Below are positions 15,727 through 25,371 of a stretch of DNA of 64,000 nt, one piece after another. Position 1 is the first letter of the stretch; each line of letters opens with the position of its first letter. This DNA is from Hymenobacter ruricola (GTDB lineage: Bacteria > Bacteroidota > Bacteroidia > Cytophagales > Hymenobacteraceae). The stretch is taken from positions 310,001-374,000 of the forward strand of contig NZ_JADQDM010000003.1 in assembly GCF_015694525.1 (NCBI RefSeq), read 5' to 3'. The notes under the pieces were generated by a model. That model saw only the letters and a program-made list of their open reading frames with translations, searched no databases and was not told where the DNA came from. The translations under genes were made by a program, and so were the position numbers.

Positions 15727-18003
15727 CTAGCCCCGCGGCGCCAGCACCAACTGGTCAAATTCCAGCCTAATCTGCACGCCGTGGGCACTCGTCACTTCCA
15801 GGCGCGCCCCAATCTGCTTGCTCAGGCCCCGGATGAGCTCCAGGCCCAGGGTGCGGGACTGCTGGGGCTCAAAATCGGCCGGCAGGCCCACCCCGTCGTC
15901 GCCGATGCTGAGCCGGTAATGGCCCGGGGCCGGCGCTTCCAGTCCGATGCTGAGCCGCCCGCTCCGCCCCGCGGGAAAGGCATACTTGAGGGTGTTGGTG
16001 ATGGCTTCGTTCAAAATCAGGCCCAGGGGCACGGCCAGGGCCACGTCCAGCTCCACGGCCGCCACGGCCAGCGCGGTTTGCACCCGCCCTTCGCAGTCGA
16101 AGGAGGCCAGCAGGTGCTCCACGATTTCCTGCACGTAGGCGTGCATGGGCACCCCCGTCAGCTGGTTGCTTTGGTACAGCTTCTGGTGGATGAGGGCCAT
16201 GGAATGCACCCGGTTGCGGCCCTCGCGCACGGCGGCCAGCGCCGGGCCGTCTTTCAGGTACACGGCCTGGGAGCGCAGCAGGCTGCCGATGATTTGGAGG
16301 TTGTTTTTCACCCGGTGGTGAATTTCTTTCAGCATCCATTCCTTCTCTTCCAGCAGGCCGCTTTTTTCCGTCAGCACTTTTTCCAGGGCTTGGTTCTGCA
16401 CAAAAATTTCCTGGCGCTGGGATTCCAGCAGCCGGTTGCTGTGCTGCCTGAGGCGGTAGCGGTTGTAGCCCAGGCCCAGCACCAGCGCCAGCAGCACGGC
16501 CCCCACCAGCGAGGCGTTGCGCTGCGTTTCGCGCTGCCGGAGGTTGGCGCGCTGCACGAGGTTCTGCTTGGTGAGCAGGGCCATGTCCTGCTCTTTTTTC
16601 TGGGTGTCGTACTGAATTTGCAGGCTGGCAATCTGCCGGCTTTTGCGCTCGTTGAAGATGGAGTCGCGCAGCAGCTGGTAGTGTTGCTGCTGCGCAATGG
16701 CGGCCAGGAAGTTGCCCTGCGCCGAGTCGACCTTGAACAGCAGCAGGCGCATGTCGGCCTTCTTCTTCAGCGAGACCTCCGCCCGCATGGCCCAGGCTTT
16801 GGTGGCGTAGCGGCGGGCGCGGTCGTAGCGCCTCACGGCCAGGTAGAGCTGGCCGGCCCGCAGGTAGGCCGTCAGCAGCAGCACGCGGCGGTCGGCCAGA
16901 GTGGTGTTGGCCTCCAGCACGCTGATTAGTTGCAAGGCATGCTTTTCCGCGGGCCCGAACTGCTTGTTGGCCAGGTAGCAAATCGACAGCAGGTTCAGCG
17001 AATCGAGCGCGGGGCGGTCGTGGAGCGGGTACTGCCGGAGGGCCTCCCGGGCCAGATTGAGGGCATCCTGCGTGCGGTGCTGCGCAATCAGCACCTCGGT
17101 AATCAGCGTGATGGCGTTGATGACCTCGCCGGCGTCGCGGGCCCGCTCGGCGCGGCGGCGGGCGCTGTTGTAGTAAGTTAGGGCGTCATCAAACTGATGC
17201 AGAATAAAATAGGTGTTGCCCACCCGGTAATAAAACAGGTTCAGGTTGGCGGTGTCGGCGGTGGCCCGCGCGCTTTCAATCGAGGCCAGCCCGTAGCGCA
17301 GGGCCTCGTTGTAGTCGCCGAGCCGGGCATTGGCCACGCCCAGCAGGTCGTGGGTGTAGTGCAGGCGGCGGTAGCCAACGGCCCGGTAGCGGGCCAGCAC
17401 TTGCAGCAGCTCGGCCCGCGCCAGGCCTTCCTGGCCCTGCTGCATGTGCAGGTCGGCAATGGTTTTGAGCGCGTAGGCCGCCCGCGCGCCGTCGTGCACG
17501 GCTTCGTACAGGCCCATGGCCCGTTGCAGGCCGCCGATGCGGCGCGGAATGTCGGCCGCCGAAGACGAGTAGGTTTCGCTCAGGTAATAGCTGCCGTCGG
17601 CGGCCAGGCGCCGGTAGTGGTGCCGGGTGCTGGCGGCCAGCCCCTGAGCCAGCAGCCGGGCGCCCCGGGCCGCCTGGCCGCAGGCCAGCCAATAATTGCC
17701 CAGCGCGTACCAACTGCCGATTTGGGCGCGCGCATCCCGCCGCCGCTGGCTCAGGGCCAGCGCCTGCTGGCCGTACAGCAACGCACTGTCCAGCGGCGCG
17801 CCAAAGCCCCGGTTTTTAGCGGTCAGGTCCTGGCTCAGCGCCAGCAGGAGCGCCAGGCGGGTTGCGTTGGGGGGCGTCCGCCACAGCTGCCGCCGCAGGC
17901 TGTCGGCCTGGGCCGGCCGGAGCAAGGGATACAGCGGCTCGGCGCGCACCGGCCCGGCCAGCAGCAACGCCAAGAGGGCCAGAAAAGCAGCAGCACGGTT
18001 CAT
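15727..18003 (-). CDS. TPR sensor histidine kinase (HisKA_2 type)
   Basis: This 758-residue protein starts at the ATG at 18003, which opens a signal peptide (LALLALLLAGPVRA). A periplasmic tetratricopeptide region follows (repeated ALxYGLASIE and ALxxAREALR helices), then one membrane helix (LVGAVLLALVLGLGYNRY), a short coiled coil and the kinase core. The H-box KEIHHRVKNNLQIIGSLLR lies about 200 residues from the end. The ATPase domain has NEAITNTLKYAF, GDDGVGLP and LGLELIRGLSKQ. The RVKNNLQ H-box identifies the HisKA_2/HWE-like class. It lies 44 bp downstream of its likely partner regulator in one operon. Confidence 0.93.
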   Translation of the reverse strand: MNRAAAFLALLALLLAGPVRAEPLYPLLRPAQADSLRRQLWRTPPNATRLALLLALSQDLTAKNRGFGAPLDSALLYGQQALALSQRRRDARAQIGSWYALGNYWLACGQAARGARLLAQGLAASTRHHYRRLAADGSYYLSETYSSSAADIPRRIGGLQRAMGLYEAVHDGARAAYALKTIADLHMQQGQEGLARAELLQVLARYRAVGYRRLHYTHDLLGVANARLGDYNEALRYGLASIESARATADTANLNLFYYRVGNTYFILHQFDDALTYYNSARRRAERARDAGEVINAITLITEVLIAQHRTQDALNLAREALRQYPLHDRPALDSLNLLSICYLANKQFGPAEKHALQLISVLEANTTLADRRVLLLTAYLRAGQLYLAVRRYDRARRYATKAWAMRAEVSLKKKADMRLLLFKVDSAQGNFLAAIAQQQHYQLLRDSIFNERKSRQIASLQIQYDTQKKEQDMALLTKQNLVQRANLRQRETQRNASLVGAVLLALVLGLGYNRYRLRQHSNRLLESQRQEIFVQNQALEKVLTEKSGLLEEKEWMLKEIHHRVKNNLQIIGSLLRSQAVYLKDGPALAAVREGRNRVHSMALIHQKLYQSNQLTGVPMHAYVQEIVEHLLASFDCEGRVQTALAVAAVELDVALAVPLGLILNEAITNTLKYAFPAGRSGRLSIGLEAPAPGHYRLSIGDDGVGLPADFEPQQSRTLGLELIRGLSKQIGARLEVTSAHGVQIRLEFDQLVLAPRG

Positions 18004-18047
18004 AGGCGGGCAGTGGTGGCACCGGGTGGTTTCGGGCAGCGCATTGC

Positions 18048-20093
18048 TCACGCCTCCGGCCCAGCCGCGGTGATGCTTTTGCGGATGCCCAGCTTTTCCA
18101 TGCGGTATTCCAGGGTGGTGGGCTTGAGGTTCAGCAGCTCGGCGGCGCCGCCGCTGCCCCGCACCCGGCCGTTGGTTTTCACCAGCACGCCCAAGATGTA
18201 CTCGCGCTCGGTTTCCAGCTGCAGCTGCTTCACGTCGAGCAGGTCCTTCGGGGGCTGGGCCGGCCGGGGGCCGCTGCCGGCCGCCTGGGCCGGCGGTGGC
18301 GCTGGCTGAAACAAGGCGCTGGCGAGCGAGCGGCCCAGCACCAGCGGCCGCTGCCCGTCGCCCACGATAACCGATTGTTCGATAATGTTTTCCAGCTCCC
18401 GGATGTTGCCGGGCCACGCGTAAGCCTGCAGCTCGGCCAGCGCCTCGGGCGCCAGGCCCCGGAAAGGCCGGCCGATGTTGCGGGCCGCCTTTTGGGCAAA
18501 GTAGGTGGCCAGGGCCGGGATGTCGGCCAGGCGCTCGCGCAGGGGCGGCAGCGTGAGCGGAAACACGGCCAGCCGGAAGTACAAATCCATGCGGAAGCGG
18601 CCGGCGCTCACCTCCTTTTCCAGCTCGCGGTTGGTGGCCACCAGCACCCGCACGTCGGTTTTGATGGGCGTGTTGCTGCCCAGCCGCTCAATCTCTTTTT
18701 CCTGCAGCACCCGCAGCAGCTTGGCTTGCAGCTCCAGCGGCAGCTCGCCGATTTCGTCGAGGAAGATGGTGCCGCCCCGGGCCAGCTCAAACTTGCCGAT
18801 GCGCCGGTCGTGCGCGCCTGTGAAGGCGCCCTTCTCGTGCCCAAACAGCTCCGACTCTATCAGCGTGGCCGGCAGCGCCGCGCAGTTCAGCTTCACCAGA
18901 AGCTGGGCGCGCCGGCCCGAGCGGTTGTGGATGGCCCGCGCCACCAGCTCCTTGCCCGTGCCGCTCTCGCCCAGAATCAGCACCGTCGAATCGGTGGGGG
19001 CCACCTGCGAAACCTGGTTGAACACCCGCAGCAGGGCCGGGCTGCTGCCGATGATTTCCTCGAAGTTGGCCGTGGTTTTCACCTCGTCCTGCAGGTAGGA
19101 ATTTTCCTGCCGCAGCCGTTCGCTCAGCCGGGCCACTTCCTCGAAGGCCAGGACGCGCTCCAGGGTCAGGGCCACGGGCTGCTCCAGGCGGTCGAGCAGG
19201 GCCAGGTGCCGGGCCCGGTAGGCGTCGGGCTGCCGGCTGAAAAACGTCAGCATAAAGCGGTGCTGCGGCCCCACCACCACGGGCATGACCAGGGCCGCGG
19301 CCATGCGCAGGCTTTTGGCAATGCCTTGCAGCAGCGGGTGTTGCCGGCACAGCGCCGCGTAGGCCTCGTGGCCGTAGCACCTTGGGAAATCGTAGAATTT
19401 CTGGTCCAGCTCCCGCAGCTGAGGCAGGTGCGCCGCCGGCAGGTTGATGAGCCGCAGAAAGGCCTCCTGGTCCAGGGCCTGGTACTCGTCGAACCCGGTG
19501 CGGTAGTAGCGGTACGTGAAGCTTTCGCTGCCGTGCTCGTAGCGCACGGCCATCAAATCGAAACTGATGGCCTCCTGCAACAGGCCAGCCGCCTGCAGCA
19601 GCTTATCGGGCCAGGGGCGGGCCTGGGCCAGGGTTTCGGTGAGGGCAATTTGCAGGCTTTTTTCCTTGCGCAGCTGCACTTCCACGCCGTGCGCGTGGCG
19701 GTAGCGCCCGATTTCGAGGGCCGTGAGCACGTCCTTTTCCCGAAAAGGCTTCACGATGTAGCCGCTGGGCTGGGTGGCCTTCACGGCGTCGAGCACGCTG
19801 GGGCTGTCGTTGGCCGAAATGTAAATGAACGGGACGCCCGCTTCTTCGAGCAGCGCGGCCAGGTCGAGGCCCGTTTCCGAGCCCTTGAGGAAGATGTCGA
19901 GCAGCACGATGTCGGGCCGCTGCCGGGCCAGCAGCAGCCGGGCCTCCGCCACCGAATCGGCGATGCCCAGCACCTCATAGCCCGCTTCCAGCAGCAGCAG
20001 GCGCAAGTCGTTGGCAATGACGTACTCGTCCTCCACAATTAGCACCGCGCAGGGGCTGGCGTCGGCGGGGGCAGCGGGGGAGGGCTGAGGCAT
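18048..20093 (-). CDS. sigma-54-dependent response regulator with GAF-like domain
   Basis: This 681-residue protein starts MPQPSPAAPADAS. The receiver domain (about 15-135) has acidic VEDEY, phospho-acceptor PDIVLLDIF and conserved PSGYIVKPFR. A GAF-like sensing region covers roughly 150-330. The AAA+ domain has Walker A GESGTGKE, the sigma-54 contact GAFTGA, Walker B GTIFLDEIGELP and arginine finger RMDLYFRLAVFPL. A Fis-type helix-turn-helix at the end includes GSGGAAELLNLKPTTLEYRM. It should activate RpoN promoters when phosphorylated, probably by the kinase encoded 44 bp downstream. Confidence 0.95.
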   Translation of the reverse strand: MPQPSPAAPADASPCAVLIVEDEYVIANDLRLLLLEAGYEVLGIADSVAEARLLLARQRPDIVLLDIFLKGSETGLDLAALLEEAGVPFIYISANDSPSVLDAVKATQPSGYIVKPFREKDVLTALEIGRYRHAHGVEVQLRKEKSLQIALTETLAQARPWPDKLLQAAGLLQEAISFDLMAVRYEHGSESFTYRYYRTGFDEYQALDQEAFLRLINLPAAHLPQLRELDQKFYDFPRCYGHEAYAALCRQHPLLQGIAKSLRMAAALVMPVVVGPQHRFMLTFFSRQPDAYRARHLALLDRLEQPVALTLERVLAFEEVARLSERLRQENSYLQDEVKTTANFEEIIGSSPALLRVFNQVSQVAPTDSTVLILGESGTGKELVARAIHNRSGRRAQLLVKLNCAALPATLIESELFGHEKGAFTGAHDRRIGKFELARGGTIFLDEIGELPLELQAKLLRVLQEKEIERLGSNTPIKTDVRVLVATNRELEKEVSAGRFRMDLYFRLAVFPLTLPPLRERLADIPALATYFAQKAARNIGRPFRGLAPEALAELQAYAWPGNIRELENIIEQSVIVGDGQRPLVLGRSLASALFQPAPPPAQAAGSGPRPAQPPKDLLDVKQLQLETEREYILGVLVKTNGRVRGSGGAAELLNLKPTTLEYRMEKLGIRKSITAAGPEA

Positions 20094-20540
20094 GAGGCGG
20101 CGAGCGGTTAGGAAATTTTCATGGTGCCGGGGCCGCAAGCGACCAGCAGTAGGAAATATACAAATTATTGCTGCTCTGCTCAAACTGCGCGCGGCGCTGG
20201 CCCGGCTTTCACCTCGAACTTGCTAATTCACCGCTCTCGCAATCATAGAACCGTGCCAATCCGACGGCGGGCGTTCCGCACCCGCCTTGCCGCCCTCCTG
20301 CGCACTCACGCGGGCACTTTCGCAGCCAGAAAGGGCCGAGCTGCCACGATTAGCAAGAAACACAGCCTCCAACTATTCTGGATATCTCCAAATAGCTCCA
20401 GGTTTTTGTTCAGACCCGCTGCCTTCCCTCAACCTTGCGCTCGCTCGAAATGGAGCGCCGGGCTGGTCAAAATGCAACGAGAGTTCATTGCGGGAAAGGG
20501 TTTGCCTGATTGCCTGATTGCCTCACGGGGCAAGAGTACG
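20094..20540. other. 447-bp intergenic region
   Basis: This region precedes the response-regulator gene and follows the stop of the reductase at 20541 (both minus strand). The middle (20340-20420) is relatively AT-rich. A short tandem octamer (GATTGCCT repeated twice) occurs at about 20507-20522. The promoter of the response-regulator operon should lie near 20100-20180, where AT-rich sequence occurs, but I cannot pin it down. No gene or RNA is seen. Confidence 0.4.
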
Positions 20541-21506
20541 TCACTGACCATCGGAGGAGGCCAGCGCCTGAATTTCCCGGTATATCCTCCGGGTCTCCGG
20601 TACCGGCAGGGCCAGGGCTTCGCCATAAGTGAGAATGGCCCCGGCAAACAGCTCAAGCTCGGTGCGGGGCCGGCCCGCGTGCACGTCCAGCTGCAGCGAC
20701 GTGGGGGTGGGGTAGGGAAAGGTCGCGGCTTTTTGAAACGTGCGCGCGATGATGTCGGCCGGCAGGTCAATGCCTTTGGCGCGGGCAATGGCCTCAATTT
20801 CCTGCATCAGGTGCCGGGCCCGGGCGTGCAGGGCCGGGTCTTCGTTGACCTGGCCGATGGAGCGGTTGTAGCGAGCCGACACCAGGCCGAAGCTGGCGAT
20901 GAAGAAAAACTTGGTCCAGATGGCGGGAAAAACATCGGCCTGGTACTCCAGGGCAATGCCCGCGGCGGTGAGGGAGCGCAGCAGCGGGGTGGGGTCGAAC
21001 GACGGGAACTGCGGGTCCTGCCCAACGATGATGCGGCCGGGGTTGCCGCGGTGCTCCACCACGCCGCTCTCCTTCAGGTGGGAGGCCACGTACACGCAGG
21101 CCGGCAAAACAATGGCCTGCGGTAGCCACCGGCGGATGCGCTCGTAGATGTCCACCCCGTTCATCAGCGGCAGCACCACGCTGCCCGCGGGCAGCACAGG
21201 TTGCAGCTGGCGGCAGAGGTCCTCCAGGTCGTACTCCTTGGTGCACAGCAGCAATAGGTCCACCTTGCCGAGTTCGGCCACCGTTGCCACCAGCCGCGCC
21301 GGGTGCACGACGGGCTCCGCGTGCTCGGGCGAAAGCAGCGTCAGCCCGTGCGTGCGCACGGCCGCGTGGGTGGCGCCCCGGGCAACGAACGTGACCCACA
21401 CCGCCGCCGCGCCGGCGTGGTACTGCGCCAGCTTGAAGCCAAAATAACCCCCGACGCCTCCCAGGCCAACGACGGCGAGTTCGGTGGTTTCTGTTGTAAA
21501 ATTCAT
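20541..21506 (-). CDS. ketopantoate reductase (PanE/ApbA) family protein
   Basis: This 321-residue protein has an N-terminal Rossmann motif (VVGLGGVGGYFGF), the middle block LLLCTKEYDLEDL, VLPLMNGVDIYERI and the C-domain WTKFFFIASFGLV, whose Lys fits the PanE catalytic lysine position. True PanE reduces 2-dehydropantoate with NADPH in pantothenate synthesis, but the family contains many other 2-oxoacid reductases. No pantothenate gene is nearby, so substrate and symbol are left open. It is the last gene of the long minus-strand series, 77 bp after the DinB gene. Confidence 0.88.
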   Translation of the reverse strand: MNFTTETTELAVVGLGGVGGYFGFKLAQYHAGAAAVWVTFVARGATHAAVRTHGLTLLSPEHAEPVVHPARLVATVAELGKVDLLLLCTKEYDLEDLCRQLQPVLPAGSVVLPLMNGVDIYERIRRWLPQAIVLPACVYVASHLKESGVVEHRGNPGRIIVGQDPQFPSFDPTPLLRSLTAAGIALEYQADVFPAIWTKFFFIASFGLVSARYNRSIGQVNEDPALHARARHLMQEIEAIARAKGIDLPADIIARTFQKAATFPYPTPTSLQLDVHAGRPRTELELFAGAILTYGEALALPVPETRRIYREIQALASSDGQ

Positions 21507-21583
21507 GATGAGTGGTCTGAAAGAGAAAGCCTGAGTTGGCTTGAATTGTCTTGTTGTAGAAACGCAGCCGCCCCGGCGGTGCC

Positions 21584-22090
21584 TCAGCCACCGGGGCGGC
21601 TCAGGCCAATTACTTCCTCAGACGTAAGGCCAAAGAGGGGAGGCGTGGGCACGCCCACCAGGCCCAGGTAGACGTACAACTGCCCGCGGTGGTGAATTTC
21701 GTGCTCTAAAAGGGCCCGGAGCCATTTCCACAGCGTAATCTGCCCGTTGCCGGGCGTGCGGCGCTTCTGCTGCAGGTCGTCGTCGGTCAGGCTGCTGAAA
21801 ATGGCGGCTGATTCTGCCCGCAGCCGCTGGTAGTAGTCCAGCGCTTCCGCTGGCCCGTCGGCCAGGTCCGGGCCGCAGCCGGCGTAAGCACTCGGCCGCC
21901 CGGCCGCTACTTCGGCGTACAGGTAGCGCTCGATGGCCGCGATGTGGCGCACGGTTTCGCCCAGGGAAAAGCTGCCCGGCCGGCCGCGCCAGTCCAGCTG
22001 GTCCGGGGGCACCAACGCCACCACCCGGTCGGTGCGCTGGCGGATGTTGGCGCGATAGTCCAGAAACGAGGCAACGGTGCGTATTTCCAT
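21584..22090 (-). CDS. DinB family protein
   Basis: This 168-residue four-helix-bundle protein carries metal-ligand histidines of the DinB/YfiT type: VRHIAAIERYLY in the second helix and LLEHEIHHRGQLYVYLG in the last. Such proteins bind a divalent metal and act as thiol-dependent transferases or remain uncharacterised. The start lies 12 bp past the stop of the GNAT gene on the same strand, so the two are translationally close. It is one of several DinB-superfamily proteins in this window. Confidence 0.9.
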   Translation of the reverse strand: MEIRTVASFLDYRANIRQRTDRVVALVPPDQLDWRGRPGSFSLGETVRHIAAIERYLYAEVAAGRPSAYAGCGPDLADGPAEALDYYQRLRAESAAIFSSLTDDDLQQKRRTPGNGQITLWKWLRALLEHEIHHRGQLYVYLGLVGVPTPPLFGLTSEEVIGLSRPGG

Positions 22091-22102
22091 TGATGGTTGA
22101 GT

Positions 22103-22681
22103 TTAAAGGGCCTGTGCTTCTGCTTCCGCCAGCAGCAGCTCCATGTGAATGTTGACCCGCTCGTAGGGCGAGGGCCGGTCGGGCTCGATGCGTTGGAAAC
22201 CCAGCTTGTAGTAAAGCTGGATGGCCGCGGTGAGCCGGGTGTTGCTTTCCAGGTACACGCGCCGCGCGCCCATACTACGGGCGGTGTCGAGGGCGGCCTG
22301 GGCCAGGCGGCGGCCGATGCCCAGCCCCTGCGCGGCCGCCGATACGGCCATTTTGGCCAGTTCCAGGGTGTCCGCGTCCATGCGCAGCAGCGCGCAGGCG
22401 CCCACAATTTGGCCTTGGTACTCAGCCAGCAGGATTTGGCCGCCCCGCTGCAGCACGTATTCTTCGGGGTGGTCGAGCATCTCCAGGTCGTGGGCTTCGA
22501 GCACAAAATCCTTCTCAATCCACTCCACATTCAGGCGCTTGAAATCCGCCGCGTACGGCGGCTGGTACGTCAGGATGCGGACCTGCGCCGCGGCGGGGGC
22601 GTCGGGTTGGGTTTCGGGGCGGTTGGCTGGCTCCGGGCGGGTCACGGGCCCGCGTTCGTCGGTTGCATCGGTGGTGGGCAT
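22103..22681 (-). CDS. GNAT family N-acetyltransferase
   Basis: This 192-residue protein has a Pro-rich, probably disordered N terminus of about 35 residues, then a GNAT domain. Motif A, with the acetyl-CoA pyrophosphate loop, is AQGLGIGRRLAQAAL, preceded by LELAKMAVSAA. The C-terminal strand-helix is LESNTRLTAAIQLYYKLGF. The IEPDRPSPYERVNIHMEL end is typical of GNATs acting on small molecules. It sits in an operon-like row with DUF1572 (upstream) and DinB (downstream). A truncated second copy of its N-terminal half lies at 63244. Confidence 0.92.
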   Translation of the reverse strand: MPTTDATDERGPVTRPEPANRPETQPDAPAAAQVRILTYQPPYAADFKRLNVEWIEKDFVLEAHDLEMLDHPEEYVLQRGGQILLAEYQGQIVGACALLRMDADTLELAKMAVSAAAQGLGIGRRLAQAALDTARSMGARRVYLESNTRLTAAIQLYYKLGFQRIEPDRPSPYERVNIHMELLLAEAEAQAL

Positions 22682-22764
22682 GGACGTAGAGAAATGCGCT
22701 TTAAACAGATGGGAAATACTCTTGACCGTCCGGCACGAGGCGGCCGGCGGCGCGGCCTTCCGGC

Positions 22765-23346
22765 TCAGGCCGCAGAAGGTTTATTGCCCTGCAAATACTC
22801 GTCAGTGAAGTGCGCCTTGTGCTGGGGCTGGGCAAACTTCCCGGCGTTGTAGGCCTGCGAATGGCCCCGCGGAATGGAGAGCGACTGCCATTGTCCGTCC
22901 AGCGCCATCTTGCCGATGAACACGATTTGGCCCACGTGGTAGGGGTAGTGCGCCAGCTGCCGGTTGACGGCTTCGGTGATGGTGTGGCCCTGGTTGCGGA
23001 TGTACACCGTCGTGTCCTGGTGGGCCTCCGTGACGGAATCGAGGGCGGCGAAGAGGCAGGCCCAGCCGGCTTCCCACTGGGCCAGCAGGTCGGCCCGGGT
23101 CTGAATGCCGGTTTCAAATTCCGCGTCGCGGTTGCGCCACGGCTTCTCGCCGTCGGAGGTGAGGAAATCGGTCCAGCGCGAGAGCATGTTGCCCCACAGG
23201 TGCTGCACGATGACGGCAATGCTGTTGCTCTCGGCGTTGTACTGCCAGAACAGGGCTTCGTCGGGCAGCTGAGCAAAGGTCTTTTCGCCGAGCAGCTTGT
23301 AGTACTCGAATTGTTTTCTGACGCTGGTAAGGTAGTCCGGAGCCAT
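22765..23346 (-). CDS. DUF1572 (DinB-superfamily) protein
   Basis: This 193-residue protein matches DUF1572, a DinB-like bundle: YLTSVRKQFEYYKLLGEKT, SNSIAVIVQHLWGNMLSRWT with the first metal His, VYIRNQGHTITEAVNRQLAH, YPYHVGQIVFIGKM and the signature SLSIPRGHSQAYN. Function is unknown; the bacillithiol/mycothiol transferase superfamily is the nearest characterised relative. It lies 83 bp upstream of the GNAT gene. The C-terminal third is duplicated in a truncated form at 63544-63792. Confidence 0.9.
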   Translation of the reverse strand: MAPDYLTSVRKQFEYYKLLGEKTFAQLPDEALFWQYNAESNSIAVIVQHLWGNMLSRWTDFLTSDGEKPWRNRDAEFETGIQTRADLLAQWEAGWACLFAALDSVTEAHQDTTVYIRNQGHTITEAVNRQLAHYPYHVGQIVFIGKMALDGQWQSLSIPRGHSQAYNAGKFAQPQHKAHFTDEYLQGNKPSAA

Positions 23347-23402
23347 AAGAAAAGCGGTTTAGAGGTGAGAGAAAAACAGGAGGTTTCCGGGGCCAAAACG
23401 AG

Positions 23403-24383
23403 TTAGGGCGAAAGCGTTTCCGGCTGCCGCGTGGGGCGGTTGATGAGCCATACGCCGCCGAGTATCGCCACCAGGGCCAGCCCTTGCTGGACGCTGATAA
23501 CCTCGTGGGCCAGTCCGGCCCCGAGCAGCACGGCCACCACGGGGTTGACGTAGGCGTAGGTGCCCACCACGGCGGGCGGCCGCACCTGCAACAGCCACAG
23601 GTAGGCCAAATAGGCCACGCCCGAACCAAACACGACCAGGTAGCCCAGCGCCCACAGGCTCCGGCCGCTCATCTGGGCCGGCGCCACGCGCGCCCATTCG
23701 CCCGCCGCGGTGCCCACCAGTCCACAAAACAGCCCCGCCGCCAGGAGCTGCTGCGCCGCGTTCGGCAGCGCCGGCCCTGGCGCGGCCCGGTAGCGCGTCA
23801 GCAGCGACCCGGCCGCCGTGCCCAGGCTGCCCGCCCCGATGGCGCCCACCGCCAGCCAGTACCCCGGGCCGGGCGCCCGCGTGGCCGGGGCCGTCAGTTG
23901 CTCGCCGAACAGGCCCACCACGCCCAGGCTGCCCAGCAGCAGGCCCAGCAGCCGCCGCTTTTCGCGGCGGTACTGCGCCCAGCGCGGCCAGTCGAGGACG
24001 GCCAGCCACAGCGGCACCGTGGTGGCCAGGATGGCGGCGAGGCTGCTGGGCAGCACCTGCTCGGCCCACACCGTGGAGCTGCTGCCCAGCCCCAGAATCA
24101 GGATGCCGCAGGCGGCGTTGCGGGGCCACCCGGTCCGCCGCACGGCGGGGTGGCCCCGCAGCCGGCTCAGGCCCGCCAGCAAGGTGCCGGCCACCAGCAG
24201 GCGCGTGGCCATCATCAGGTAGGGCGGCAGCGTTTCCAGCGCCACCAGCGCCGCGAAATACGTCGAGCCCCAAATCAGGTAGATGGCCGCAAAGGCCAGT
24301 GCCACGGCGCCGGCCGAAACCGGTACCGGGCCGGGCGCGAGCGGGCCGCTGCGGCGAACCGGGGAATCAGCAGTAGCAGGCAT
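23403..24383 (-). CDS. EamA/DMT family transporter
   Basis: This 326-residue protein has about ten membrane helices arranged as two EamA repeats. The first begins FAAIYLIWGSTYFAALVAL, the second LWALGYLVVFGSGVAYLAYL, and FGSGVAY plus YVNPVVAVLLGAGLAHE are conserved DMT-superfamily blocks. Members export amino acids and other metabolites through the inner membrane; the substrate is unknown. It starts 50 bp from the end of the hydrolase gene upstream and ends 56 bp before the DUF1572 gene. Confidence 0.93.
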   Translation of the reverse strand: MPATADSPVRRSGPLAPGPVPVSAGAVALAFAAIYLIWGSTYFAALVALETLPPYLMMATRLLVAGTLLAGLSRLRGHPAVRRTGWPRNAACGILILGLGSSSTVWAEQVLPSSLAAILATTVPLWLAVLDWPRWAQYRREKRRLLGLLLGSLGVVGLFGEQLTAPATRAPGPGYWLAVGAIGAGSLGTAAGSLLTRYRAAPGPALPNAAQQLLAAGLFCGLVGTAAGEWARVAPAQMSGRSLWALGYLVVFGSGVAYLAYLWLLQVRPPAVVGTYAYVNPVVAVLLGAGLAHEVISVQQGLALVAILGGVWLINRPTRQPETLSP

Positions 24384-24433
24384 GGCGGGGCAGGAGAGAA
24401 GGTATTTTGTGCTGTTTGACTGGCCAGGAGCCT

Positions 24434-25309
24434 TCAGGCGCCGGCTTCAACCTCAGCAGCGAGGAAGCCGATGAGGCGCTGCACCACGGGCGGGTGCCGC
24501 AGGATGCGGGTGTGGCCCACGCCCCGGACTTCGTACTGCGCAATGGCAGGGTTGGCGGCGAGATAGCGCTGCACCGCGTCGAAGGTGACTTGCTCGTCGG
24601 TGGCGTCGTACACCCCCAGCAGGTGCCCGGCGTGGAGCTGGTTGGCCGGGGGAAGAGCAATGCTTTCCACGGGCTGCCGCAGGTGCCGGGCCAGGCGCTG
24701 GTAGAAGCGGCGGCGTATGGCCGGGGGCACTCGCAGCGGAGTAAAAGCGACGTCGAAGCTGGCCTGGGCCGAGAGCGGGCTGGCCACAAAGGCGAATTTC
24801 TCCACGCTCGTGCTGGAATCAGTTAACAGCAAAGCCGCTGCAATGCCGCCCATGGAATGGGCTATGATGGCAAAGGGCAGTCCGGCGGAGCGGGTGTAGT
24901 CAAGCAGGGCCTGCCGCATTTCCACGAGGTTGGTTTCCAGGCCTTCGGAGCGGCCGTGGGCCGGCATGTCGAAGGCCACCACGGTGTAGCCCCGGTGCAG
25001 CAGCGCGGGCACCAGGTCGCGGAAGTCGGTGGGGCTGCCTTCCCAGCCGTGCACCAGCAGCACCGTGCGCGGGCCGTTGCCCCAGCGGTAGCCCTGCAGC
25101 CGGAGAGAAACGCCGGTGAGCGCGCCCGTGCTGGCGAAGAAAAACAGCTCGGCCCCAGCCAGAAACTGCACCGGCCCGGCCCGCAGCTGCCGGCGGCGCG
25201 GCCGGAACACGCGCCACAGCAGGCGCACGCCCAGCCCCGGCAGCACGGGGCTCAGAAACCGGTAGAAAAAGCGCAGGCCGCGCAGGGCCAGAGGCAAGGG
25301 CTTGGGCAT
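24434..25309 (-). CDS. alpha/beta hydrolase
   Basis: This 291-residue protein begins with a basic, hydrophobic segment (ALRGLRFFYRFLSPVLPGLG) that could associate with the membrane. The hydrolase core has VLLVHGWEGSPTDFRDLV, the nucleophile elbow AHSMGGIAAALLL and a late GVGHTRILRHP with the catalytic His; the acid may be in LGVYDATDEQV. It resembles lysophospholipase/acylglycerol-lipase-like hydrolases. It sits between the permease and the EamA transporter on the same strand. Confidence 0.9.
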   Translation of the reverse strand: MPKPLPLALRGLRFFYRFLSPVLPGLGVRLLWRVFRPRRRQLRAGPVQFLAGAELFFFASTGALTGVSLRLQGYRWGNGPRTVLLVHGWEGSPTDFRDLVPALLHRGYTVVAFDMPAHGRSEGLETNLVEMRQALLDYTRSAGLPFAIIAHSMGGIAAALLLTDSSTSVEKFAFVASPLSAQASFDVAFTPLRVPPAIRRRFYQRLARHLRQPVESIALPPANQLHAGHLLGVYDATDEQVTFDAVQRYLAANPAIAQYEVRGVGHTRILRHPPVVQRLIGFLAAEVEAGA

Positions 25310-25371
25310 GAGGAAACGAGCAGCAAAAGCCGCGGGCTAGAATGAAAAGCTTGTTTCGAAGCGGTGGCAGG

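Noticed and set aside
18375-20042. 555-codon plus-strand open frame
   Set aside because: It is antisense to the sigma-54 response regulator, whose domains are complete; the antisense product is low-complexity in Gln/Gly/His.
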